From assembly GCA_027068085.1 (NCBI GenBank), contig JAMOUQ010000042.1:1-64000 (forward strand): 64,000 nt of DNA, written 5' to 3'. Position numbers and translations under genes: made by a program. The stretch is from Desulfobacteraceae bacterium. GTDB lineage: Bacteria > Desulfobacterota > Desulfobacteria > Desulfobacterales > Desulfosarcinaceae. Each line of letters starts with the position of its first letter. Position 1 is the first letter of the stretch. Of this stretch, positions 33,242-42,527 are shown piece by piece. Under the pieces are notes generated by a model. That model was given only the letters and a program-made list of their open reading frames with translations. It searched no databases and had not been told where the DNA came from.

Positions 33242-34072
33242 TCAGATCCTTTCCAGCACCCCGGCCACCACCCGGGCCAGGGCCGGAGCGGCCTGGCGGG
33301 CAACGGCGATGATGCTCTCAACGTCCGCCGGACGGGGATCGTCCGGATCGGCGATGTTGGTAATGGTGGAAATCCCCAGTACCCTGATGCCGGCATGCAC
33401 GGCGGCGATGGTCTCCATGACGGTGGAAAAACCGACCGCATCGGCACCGATGATCCTCAAAAAGCGCATCTCGGCCGGGGTTTCCAGAGACGGCCCGTGG
33501 AGGCCGGCGTAAACCCCGGATTGCAGCCCGAGACCGGCTGCGGCGGCCGCCTCTTGGGCGGCCTGCCTGAGCACCGGATCATAGGCCGCGGTCATGTCCG
33601 GAAAACGCAGCCCCCAGGCATCGATGTTGGGACCGGTGAGGGGATTTGCACCGGTGAGATTGACATGGTCGCGGATCAGCATCAGGTCGCCGGCGGCAAA
33701 GCCGGGGGCCAGGCCGCCGGCGGCATTTGTCAGGATCAGGTATTTTACTCCCAGGGCCGCCAGGACCCGCACGGAAAAGGTTACCTGGCGGGGGCTGTAG
33801 CCTTCGTAGAGATGAAAACGGCCCTGGCAGACGGCCACCTGCCTTGTCCCCAGCCTGCCTTTGAGCAGCACCCCGGCATGGCTGGCGACGGTGGGAGCCG
33901 GGAAATTGGGGATCTCCTTGTATGGCAGGCCGGCGGCTTTTTCGAGATCTGCAGCCAGGTCGCCGAGTCCGGTTCCGGTCAGCACCGCCACCTGCGGGAA
34001 AGAGCCGAACCGCCGCCTGACGAAGCCTGCCGCCTGCTCCACCTGAAGAATGTAATCCGTGTTGGAAGTCAT
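33242..34072 (-). CDS. Purine nucleoside / methylthioinosine phosphorylase
   Basis: 276 residues of the trimeric PNP/MTAP family: VLTGTGLGDLA, FPAPTVASHAG, QGRFHLYEGYSP, LTNAAGGLAPGF, GLHGPSLETPAEMRFL and STITNIADP. The Asn in STITN is the PNP-type residue for 6-oxopurines, whereas MTA phosphorylases have Asp. So it should cleave inosine-like products, which fits two deaminases downstream in the operon. GADAVGFSTVME replaces the usual GMSTVPE, a small oddity near the substrate pocket. Methylthioinosine versus inosine preference cannot be decided here. Confidence 0.85.
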   Translation of the reverse strand: MTSNTDYILQVEQAAGFVRRRFGSFPQVAVLTGTGLGDLAADLEKAAGLPYKEIPNFPAPTVASHAGVLLKGRLGTRQVAVCQGRFHLYEGYSPRQVTFSVRVLAALGVKYLILTNAAGGLAPGFAAGDLMLIRDHVNLTGANPLTGPNIDAWGLRFPDMTAAYDPVLRQAAQEAAAAAGLGLQSGVYAGLHGPSLETPAEMRFLRIIGADAVGFSTVMETIAAVHAGIRVLGISTITNIADPDDPRPADVESIIAVARQAAPALARVVAGVLERI

Positions 34073-34294
34073 GATTGTCGAACCTGTCCGCAGGCCATTG
34101 AAACACTGATCAAAAACGACAGGTCGGCAGTATAATCCCCGGCCGGGCTGCGGTCAAGGCCGGACACAAAGAGACACGCTGATTGTTGCCCCGCAACGGA
34201 TCAAATTTATTGTCTTGATGATCCGCCGTCGACGAGGCATAATTGTTTGTCCGGCCCGGGTGCCGGATAACTCTTTGCAAGAAAGGAACAGAAA

Positions 34295-34690
34295 ATGCGT
34301 GGACTTGTCATCCGCTGGCTGGCCCTTACCGTGGCCGTGATCTTTACCGCCTACCTGGTGGACGGAATCCGAGTGGACAGCTTCGGCTCGGCCCTGGCGG
34401 CAGCGGCCGCCATAGGCATCCTGAACGCCTTTTTCCGGCCCATCGCCCTGCTGCTGACCCTGCCGCTGAACCTGCTGACCTTCGGACTGTTCACCTTCGT
34501 GATCAACGCCCTGATGCTCAAGATGGCCGACGGCCTGATCGAAGGTCTCCAGGTAGACGGGTTCTGGAGCGCGGTGGCCGGAGCCTTCCTGATAGGTCTC
34601 ATCAGCTGGCTGATAAACACCCTGATAAACACCGACGGCCGGATCCATGTAATCGAACTTCACCGCCGCGGTCCTGACCGCTGGGTATAA
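34295..34690 (+). CDS. Holin-like four-TM family membrane protein
   Basis: 131 residues of the YvlD/phage-holin-4 superfamily. Four hydrophobic segments: LVIRWLALTVAVIFTAYLV, ALAAAAAIGILNAFFRPIAL, LTLPLNLLTFGLFTFVINAL and AVAGAFLIGLISWLINTLI. The name is historical; most chromosomal members are not phage genes and have unknown roles. Good ribosome binding site (AAGGAACAG). It precedes a J-domain membrane protein by nine bases, and the two may act together. The upstream gap (34073-34294) has one 7-bp inverted repeat (34197-34225) and nothing else I can identify. Confidence 0.8.
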   Translation: MRGLVIRWLALTVAVIFTAYLVDGIRVDSFGSALAAAAAIGILNAFFRPIALLLTLPLNLLTFGLFTFVINALMLKMADGLIEGLQVDGFWSAVAGAFLIGLISWLINTLINTDGRIHVIELHRRGPDRWV

Positions 34691-34699
34691 GGTCAGACC

Positions 34700-35137
34700 A
34701 TGAACAGGCTGCTGATCATTCTGGCAGTGCTCTACATCCTCATGCCCCTGGACCTGCTGCCCGATTTCATCCCGGTCCGGGGCTGGATAGACGATATCGT
34801 CATCGCCGGCCTGCTGCTCTACCGTTTCTTTCAGAACCGCAAAACCAGGCCCGCGGGCCGGCCGTCTTCCGGAAGCGGCCCCGGGGACTCAGACAACCGG
34901 TCCGCCGGCCCGCAGCCGGCAGACAGACAGCCCTGCCCGCCGCCTCATCAGGTGCTGGAGGTCGCCCCCGACGCCACGGCCTCCCAGATCAAGGCCGCCT
35001 ACCGCCGCCTTGCGGCCAAGTACCATCCGGACAAGTTCACCCACCTGGACGATCAGTTCCGCCGCCTGGCAGAAGAAAGGTTCAAGCAGATCCAGGCCGC
35101 ATATCAGGAAATGACGGCCGCCGCCGAAAAGCGCTGA
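34700..35137 (+). CDS. Membrane-anchored J-domain protein
   Basis: 145 residues. The N-terminal LIILAVLYILMPLDLLPDFI and GWIDDIVIAGLLLYRF are DUF1232-like membrane segments. A low-complexity linker rich in Pro/Gly/Ser follows, and then a J domain (about 83-140) with the HPD motif in AAKYHPDKFTHLDD. It would recruit and stimulate an Hsp70 (DnaK) at the membrane. The order, anchor first and J domain last, is typical of specialised co-chaperones rather than DnaJ itself. Confidence 0.85.
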   Translation: MNRLLIILAVLYILMPLDLLPDFIPVRGWIDDIVIAGLLLYRFFQNRKTRPAGRPSSGSGPGDSDNRSAGPQPADRQPCPPPHQVLEVAPDATASQIKAAYRRLAAKYHPDKFTHLDDQFRRLAEERFKQIQAAYQEMTAAAEKR

Positions 35138-35201
35138 AAAAAGCCCGGTGCCCGGCATGGGCCGGACACCGGGTCCTGAAAAGATCGGCCAAACGTCAGT
35201 A

Positions 35202-36566
<1,365 letters not shown>

Positions 36567-36624
36567 TTATGATTAATCGCCCCTCATAAGGGCCGCTCAA
36601 CTCTCGCGGACAATGGCCGAACCG

Positions 36625-39591
36625 TCAGGTGCTCAAAATCACGCTCCTGGAGCTGCGGCCGTCGACTTTCAGCACCAGGGGCCGCCGGCAACGGACATGG
36701 GCCACGAACTCCGTTTCCCGCACCAGCGGCTGGCCCTGGATCCAGTCCCAGCGGATGAAATCATCGCCCTGGCCTGTTATGGAAATATAGTTTATCCCCA
36801 GGGTGGTGATGTTATGGAAAAAGTGCGATCCCTGGGAAGGCTCGGCCTGGAGCTTGTCGGACATGGCCTCGATTATGGCGCCCACCCCGGAGATATCGGC
36901 CCAGTTGACCGGAATGCCCAGCCATGGATCGGCCGATCCCCAGCGCCCGGGCCCGATGAGCAGGTATTTGCGCTGCTGCTTTTCAAGATCCGCGTTCAGG
37001 GCCGCGATCTGGCGGGCTATCTCCGGCGTCCTGGCAGGATCGAAGGGCTCGGGCTTGACATATACGATGTCTTCCATCATCGCCTTCTGGGCGTTGCCCA
37101 GGGCCCGTACAGAGTAGCAGATCGCCTCCTTGATCTCGTCCTCTGAAATGCTTACCTCCACCTGCTCGGCCCGGGCCGTCATGGGCCGCAGCTGGAGAAA
37201 GGCGAATTCAGGCTGCTTGTCGCTGGTTTCGGGGAGGTTGACGGAAAACTCGATTTCCACCGGGCATCCCATGCCCCGGCTTCCCAGAGACAGGGAATCC
37301 TTCAGCAGGCTGGCCAGGGGAAACAGATCGTATTTGAGCACCTGGGCGAAGGTAAGCACCCTGTAGCCGGGAATGTCCACCGTGTCACGGATACGGTGTT
37401 CCTGGGGCACGTAAGTGCTGGCCAGCATCCGCACCGGAGGCTCCTGGTCGGCATCGGTCACCTCGCGCCGCACCAGGTGATCGCCATCGGTTATCCCCAG
37501 CCGCTGCAGGCCGGTCCCCATCTGGAGGGCGTAGAAGTATCGCTGGCTGTTGGCCATTATCTCGTCCACCGAAGACCGCTGGGGCAGCAGCTGGGGGTAG
37601 GCCGGGCAGAACCTCAGGGAACGTTCGCCTTCCACCACCATCTTGCCCAGGCCCATGGCGATGGTGGCGATGCCTTCTTCGGGTTTCATCCTTCCGAAGG
37701 GATAGTAGTTGTAGGACTGGGCCACGCCCGATATGGCCGGATAGTAGAAATCGCCATACCTTTCGCCCACGAGCTGCTGAATGATCACGGCCATCTTCTC
37801 TTCTTCGGTGCGATGGCCCACCCGGCGGGAAAAAGCCCGCGGCGCCTGGTAATAGGTGGAAGCGTAGACCAGCTTGACCGCCTGAACCAGGTGGGCCAGG
37901 CGCTGGTCCAGATCCGGGTGATCGTTGGGGATCATGTAGGTGCGGTACAGCCCGGCATAGGCCCTGAACTGGGCGTCTTCCAGCAGGCTGGAAGAACGGA
38001 TGGCAAGGGGATAACGCACGTGCTGGAGGTAGACTTTCAGGTCACGCTGCACCCGCTCCGGCAGGGGACTCTGGATAAAGCCGGCGGCGATGGCTTCATC
38101 GGGCAGGTCGGACTTGGCAAAATGGCGCAGGTCGTTGGCATCGACGAATTGCTCGAAGGCATCGGTGGTTATCACCAGGGTCTGGGGCACTCTGATCTGA
38201 ACGTCCGGGTACTGCCGGTAAAGGCTCGTGTCGCAATTGAGCAGGGCGGCGACGAAAGCCAGACCGCGGGCCTTGCCTCCCAGGGAGCCCTTGCCGATCT
38301 TGATGAATTCGGTTTCAGGATCGAAGTCGAAGGTGTCGAAATTGGCCACCACGCCCTTCTGGCGGCTCTTGCGGCGCTGCCTGATCACCGAGGCCAGATA
38401 CTGCCGGTGGGTCTCCAGGTCGTCGAAGTCCTCCTGACAGATGGGCCGTACCTCGGCGGCCAGCTCGGTCTCGGTGCGGGCAAAGAGCCAGCGTGAAAAA
38501 TCGTTCCGCCGGCAGTGATAGATAAACGATTCGGGCGGAATCTTCAGCAGGTTTTCCTCCAGCCCCTTGAGAGTGCTGGCCCGGGCGATTTCCTCGCCTT
38601 CGGGGGTGCGGAAGACAAAGTCACCGAAGCCCAGATACTCCTTGAAAAAGGAACGGACCTCCTGGTGCAGGGTGGCCGAATCCTTGTCCACGAAAAAGGC
38701 CGGTATTCCGGCGGCAGCGACTGCGTCGTCAGAGCCCGAACCGGTCAGCAGCAGGGGAATGTCGAAACGTTCGGCCTGGATCTGCCTGAGCAGGTCCGTT
38801 CCGGCACCCCGGTCAGGCCGGCCTTCCCGCATCAGCTCGGAGGCACAGATCACCCCCAGAACGTAAGGCTCGAAACGCTTGAAGGTTTCCATGGCCTTTT
38901 CATAGGTTTCGGCCACCAGGATCTTGGGCCGGGCGCGCATGGTCAGCAGGCGGTGTTCCTCGTTGAGGCCGCTTTCGATCAGCGACTGGGTCTGGGAAAC
39001 CAGTTCGCGGTAGAAGATCGGCAACAGGGAAGATATGTGGACCGGAGAATCCTCCACGAAGAGGATCACGCGGATACCGGCCTTTTCGGTGTCATGGGCG
39101 GCATTTATCTGATCCTCCACGCTCTTTACCATGGCCACCAGGATGTCGGTGTCGCCGGACCAGACAAAGGTCCGGTCCACGGCCTCGAAGGTAATGGCCC
39201 GGGTGACATCCCGGCTGCTGGGAACAAGCCCGTGGGAGAGAACCACCACCGGAAGATCCGGCTTGAGGGCCTTTATCTCGCGGCCCAGGGTGGCGGCATC
39301 CATGTCCACCACCCGCGGCATGGTGATCACCATGTCGAAGGCCTTTTCGGCGATCAGCTCCAGGGCCCTGGCGGCCGAGCCGGCCCAGGTAAACCTGGGC
39401 GGCCGGCTGAGGTTGAGCCCCCGGTACTCGTTGACGATGCGTTCGGAAAGCCGGCAATCCTCCTCCATCACCCAGGCATCGTAAGGAGTCGAAACCAGGA
39501 GAATTTCACGCACCTTCCATGGCATCAGTTCGTGGAAGACCTTGAAGCGCGAATCCAGATCGTGGCAGAAGGGATCTATTTCGATTGTCAT
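36625..39591 (-). CDS. PEP/pyruvate-binding (PPDK N-terminal-like) protein with pseudo-receivers
   Basis: 988 residues from the ATG after GGGGGTG; a GTG or ATG further upstream would add 17 residues. Two receiver-like segments (about 40-150 and 170-330) come first. The expected phosphoacceptor positions are not Asp (DMVITMPRVVDMD; LGVICASELM). Then a PPDK/PEP-synthase ATP-binding domain: GSLGGKARGLAFVAALL, YPLAIRSSSLLEDAQFRAYA and AVIIQQLVGERYGDFYYPAI. The C-terminus has FLQLRPM and SEGSHFF-like residues (PSQGSHFFHN), but no PEP-mobile His domain. It probably acts as a regulated kinase- or ligase-like enzyme, and the reaction is unknown. Confidence 0.8.
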   Translation of the reverse strand: MTIEIDPFCHDLDSRFKVFHELMPWKVREILLVSTPYDAWVMEEDCRLSERIVNEYRGLNLSRPPRFTWAGSAARALELIAEKAFDMVITMPRVVDMDAATLGREIKALKPDLPVVVLSHGLVPSSRDVTRAITFEAVDRTFVWSGDTDILVAMVKSVEDQINAAHDTEKAGIRVILFVEDSPVHISSLLPIFYRELVSQTQSLIESGLNEEHRLLTMRARPKILVAETYEKAMETFKRFEPYVLGVICASELMREGRPDRGAGTDLLRQIQAERFDIPLLLTGSGSDDAVAAAGIPAFFVDKDSATLHQEVRSFFKEYLGFGDFVFRTPEGEEIARASTLKGLEENLLKIPPESFIYHCRRNDFSRWLFARTETELAAEVRPICQEDFDDLETHRQYLASVIRQRRKSRQKGVVANFDTFDFDPETEFIKIGKGSLGGKARGLAFVAALLNCDTSLYRQYPDVQIRVPQTLVITTDAFEQFVDANDLRHFAKSDLPDEAIAAGFIQSPLPERVQRDLKVYLQHVRYPLAIRSSSLLEDAQFRAYAGLYRTYMIPNDHPDLDQRLAHLVQAVKLVYASTYYQAPRAFSRRVGHRTEEEKMAVIIQQLVGERYGDFYYPAISGVAQSYNYYPFGRMKPEEGIATIAMGLGKMVVEGERSLRFCPAYPQLLPQRSSVDEIMANSQRYFYALQMGTGLQRLGITDGDHLVRREVTDADQEPPVRMLASTYVPQEHRIRDTVDIPGYRVLTFAQVLKYDLFPLASLLKDSLSLGSRGMGCPVEIEFSVNLPETSDKQPEFAFLQLRPMTARAEQVEVSISEDEIKEAICYSVRALGNAQKAMMEDIVYVKPEPFDPARTPEIARQIAALNADLEKQQRKYLLIGPGRWGSADPWLGIPVNWADISGVGAIIEAMSDKLQAEPSQGSHFFHNITTLGINYISITGQGDDFIRWDWIQGQPLVRETEFVAHVRCRRPLVLKVDGRSSRSVILST

Positions 39592-39759
39592 GGCACCCCC
39601 CTGAAGCTTGCGTGTCCTGCGCCCTAAAGTAAGTAAATTCAAAAGGAAAACAGTTAACCAAAGGTCATCCCGGTGTCAAGCAAATTCGCCGTTTTGCCCG
39701 CCATGGGGCAGACAGCGGTCCCGAAACCGGGGCCGGGGCCGGCTGCGGCAATATTTTAC

Positions 39760-39788
39760 TTGATCAAAAGGCCACACCTCTGCATATA
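39760..39788 (+). promoter_or_regulatory. Promoter of the pantothenate operon
   Basis: TTGATC (39760-39765), 17 bases, CATATA (39783-39788), about 78 bases before the panG-like ATG. The 275-base divergent gap holds nothing else I can identify. Confidence 0.4.
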
Positions 39789-39866
39789 ACCTGTCAGGGA
39801 ACCTGCAGCCGGGATCCGGCCAGGGATGATCGTTGCCAAGCCACTCTTTCAACGGGAGCAAACCTG

Positions 39867-40781
39867 ATGCGCGTCGGTTTCATCGGGGCAGGCCACGTGG
39901 GAAGCGCCTTCGGACGCTATCTGCACCTCAAGGGCATCACCGTCAGCGGCTTTTACGACCGCCATCGCTCCAAAACCCGCCTGGCCGCAGAAGCAAGCGG
40001 GGCCGAGGCCTTCGAAAATGCCGCCCGGGTGGCGGCCGCCTCGGACATGATCCTGATCACCACCCGGGACGATCAGATAGAAGAGGCCTGCCTCGGGCTT
40101 GCCCGCAGCCGCGGCATCGAAAAACGGCACCTGGTGGGGCACATGAGCGGCGCCGGCAGCAGCACGATCCTGCAGGCAGCAAAAGATGCCGGAGCCGCCG
40201 TCTTCAGTCTTCATCCCCTCCAGGCCTTTGCCGATCCTGACAAGGCCGTGGAGCAGCTGCCGGAAACCTTCTTCAGTCTCGAGGGCGACGACCCCCGCCT
40301 GGAGGAGGTGAAAAAGCTGATGGCCCGCCTGGGAAACCCGTTGTTTCTCATTACCGCCGAACAAAAGCCTCTCTACCACCTGGCCGCCTGCATCATGTCC
40401 AACTACCTGGTCACCCTGATGGACCTGGGCCTGGAGGCTCTCGGCCTGGTGGGTATCGGCGCGGACAGTGGCTTCAAGGCCATGTACCCGCTGATTGCCG
40501 GCACCCTGGAAAACATCAGAAGCCAGGGTACGGCTTCCGCCCTGACCGGACCGCTTGCCAGGGCCGACATCTCCACCATCGCGACCCATCTTTCCGCTCT
40601 CGAAAAAGCAGCCGGCGGCGGCAGCCTGGAAACACTCTACCGCATTCTCGGCCGGCGCACCCTTCGGCTTGCGGCTGCGGCCCGCCCGGAGCTGAAACAA
40701 CGTCTGGAAAAACTGGCCGATCTGCTGGCAGGAAAACCAGAGGCCCGATCCACCAAAAATTCAAACAAGAGGAAGACTTGA
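39867..40781 (+). CDS. panG: DUF2520 NADP-binding protein, PanG-like ketopantoate reductase
   Basis: 304 residues. Rossmann start MRVGFIGAGHVGSAFGRYL, then ILITTRDDQIEEACLGLA, LVGHMSGAGSSTIL, VFSLHPLQAFAD and the helical DUF2520 C-terminal domain. The order DUF2520-panB-panC, with panB starting one base after the stop, makes ketopantoate reduction the obvious role. A DUF2520-type reductase (PanG) is known to replace PanE in some bacteria. No panE is visible here. The enzymatic assignment is an inference from context plus family. Confidence 0.78.
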   Translation: MRVGFIGAGHVGSAFGRYLHLKGITVSGFYDRHRSKTRLAAEASGAEAFENAARVAAASDMILITTRDDQIEEACLGLARSRGIEKRHLVGHMSGAGSSTILQAAKDAGAAVFSLHPLQAFADPDKAVEQLPETFFSLEGDDPRLEEVKKLMARLGNPLFLITAEQKPLYHLAACIMSNYLVTLMDLGLEALGLVGIGADSGFKAMYPLIAGTLENIRSQGTASALTGPLARADISTIATHLSALEKAAGGGSLETLYRILGRRTLRLAAAARPELKQRLEKLADLLAGKPEARSTKNSNKRKT

Positions 40782-40782
40782 A

Positions 40783-41628
40783 ATGGCACAAGACCGCTTC
40801 AGCGTAAGTTCGTTCAGGGACGCCAAGAAAAAGGGGCGGCCCATCACCATGCTGACCGCCTACGATTACACCACGGCCCGCCTGCTCGATGCGGCCGGCA
40901 TCGACAGTCTCCTGGTGGGCGATTCCCTGGGCATGACCATGCTGGGCTACCCCGACACCCTCCGGGTCACCATGGACGAGATGATCCACCACACCCGGGC
41001 CGTGGCCCGGGCCGCAGAACATGCCATGGTCATCGGCGACATGCCCTTCATGTCTTACCACGTCAGCGTGGAAGATGCCGTCCGCAATGCCGGCCGTTTC
41101 ATCCAGCAGGGCCGGGCCCAGGCCATCAAGCTGGAAGGGGGACGCCAGGTGATCGACAAGGTCAAGGCCATCTGCCGGGCCCAGATCCCGGTGCTGGGAC
41201 ACCTGGGCCTGACGCCCCAGTCGGTCAACGTCATGGGCGGCTTCAAGGTCCAGGGCAAGGACATCGAGGCCGCCCGCCAGATCATGGACGATGCCCTCAT
41301 GCTCCAGGATGCCGGGGTCTTCGGCATCATCCTGGAATGCGTGCCGGCGGCCCTGGCTGCCAGGATAACCGAAACCCTGGAAATCCCCACCGTGGGAATA
41401 GGCGCCGGCAACGGGTGTGACGGCCAGGTCCTGGTAATCCAGGACCTGCTGGGACTATACAAGCAGCTGCGGCCCAAGTTCGTCAAGACCTACGCCGATC
41501 TTGGAAGCGCGGTCGAAAAAGCCGTCAAAGACTACATCGAGCAAGTACGGACGAGGGCTTTTCCAACCGAAAAGCACAGTTTCGCCATGGCCCCGGAAGT
41601 AATGGAAAAGCTCCTTTCATCCAAGTAG
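40783..41628 (+). CDS. panB: Ketopantoate hydroxymethyltransferase PanB
   Basis: 281 residues. ITMLTAYDYTTARLLDAAGI, LLVGDSLGMTMLGYPDTL, GDMPFMSYHVS, AIKLEGG, HLGLTPQSVNVMGGFKVQGK and TVGIGAGNGCDGQVLVIQDL cover the whole family signature, including Mg ligands and the catalytic Glu region. It transfers hydroxymethyl from methylene-tetrahydrofolate to 2-oxoisovalerate, the first step to pantoate. Ribosome binding site AGAGGAAG. It lies between panG and panC. Confidence 0.96.
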   Translation: MAQDRFSVSSFRDAKKKGRPITMLTAYDYTTARLLDAAGIDSLLVGDSLGMTMLGYPDTLRVTMDEMIHHTRAVARAAEHAMVIGDMPFMSYHVSVEDAVRNAGRFIQQGRAQAIKLEGGRQVIDKVKAICRAQIPVLGHLGLTPQSVNVMGGFKVQGKDIEAARQIMDDALMLQDAGVFGIILECVPAALAARITETLEIPTVGIGAGNGCDGQVLVIQDLLGLYKQLRPKFVKTYADLGSAVEKAVKDYIEQVRTRAFPTEKHSFAMAPEVMEKLLSSK

Positions 41629-41638
41629 AGGCAAGAAA

Positions 41639-42493
41639 ATGAGAACAGCCAAGACCGTCGACCGGCTCCGGCAAGCCGTCAGGGCGGCCCGGCAGGAAGG
41701 CAAGACCATCGGGCTGGTTCCGACCATGGGTTTTCTGCACGCCGGCCATATGTCCCTGGTCGACCGGGCCCGCCGGGAAACCGACCTGGTGGTGGTCAGC
41801 ATCTTCGTCAATCCCGCCCAGTTCGGCCCCAGCGAAGATTTCGAAGCCTATCCCCGGGATGAAGAGCGTGACCTGGCCATGCTGGAAGAGGCCGGGGTCG
41901 ATCTGGTCTTTATGCCATCGGCTGAGGAAATGTATCCCGAGGGCTTTGCAACCTACGTCCTTCAGGAAGGCAGCCTTACCGAAACCCTCTGCGGCAGGAG
42001 CCGTCCGGGCCATTTCCGGGGCGTTACCACCATAGTGGCCAAGCTCTTCAACCTGGTCGGCCCGGACCGGGCCTATTTCGGCCAGAAAGACGCCCAGCAG
42101 GTGGCCGTCATCCGCCGCATGGTGAAGGATCTAAACTTCGACGTCCGGATCGTGGCCTGCCCCATCGTCCGGGAAGACGACGGGCTGGCCCTGAGTTCAC
42201 GCAATACCTACCTCGATTCCCGGCAGCGGCAGGATGCGACAGTGCTGTCCCGGGCACTTTTCGAGGCCCGGGCCGCCATCGAGGCCGGCCAGCGCCGGGC
42301 CGCCGCCATCCGGGAGCTTGTCCGCAACCGGATTGCCGCGGTTGCCGATGCCCGGATCGACTACGTGGAAGTGGTCGATGCCGATGACCTGACCCCCCTG
42401 GAAAAACTTCAGGGCCGGATCATGATCGCCGTGGCTGTCAGGATCGGAAAGCCCCGCCTTATCGACAACATCCAGATGACGGTGGATCGGTAA
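41639..42493 (+). CDS. panC: Pantoate-beta-alanine ligase PanC
   Basis: 284 residues. LVPTMGFLHAGHMSLVDRAR (HIGH-type motif), VVSIFVNPAQFGPSEDFEAY, YFGQKDAQQVAVIRRMVKDL and REDDGLALSSRNTYL (KMSKS-like) are all present. It adenylates pantoate and joins it to beta-alanine. It ends the panG-panB-panC operon. panD is not in the window. Confidence 0.96.
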   Translation: MRTAKTVDRLRQAVRAARQEGKTIGLVPTMGFLHAGHMSLVDRARRETDLVVVSIFVNPAQFGPSEDFEAYPRDEERDLAMLEEAGVDLVFMPSAEEMYPEGFATYVLQEGSLTETLCGRSRPGHFRGVTTIVAKLFNLVGPDRAYFGQKDAQQVAVIRRMVKDLNFDVRIVACPIVREDDGLALSSRNTYLDSRQRQDATVLSRALFEARAAIEAGQRRAAAIRELVRNRIAAVADARIDYVEVVDADDLTPLEKLQGRIMIAVAVRIGKPRLIDNIQMTVDR

Positions 42494-42527
42494 GGATATC
42501 CCGGCAAAAAATACGGTCCTGCGCCCC

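Noticed and set aside
32000-34135. A 711-residue open frame antisense to the deaminase/phosphorylase genes
   Set aside because: Same GC-driven effect; it is Gly/His/Gln-rich with no domain, and the three minus-strand enzymes have intact active sites.
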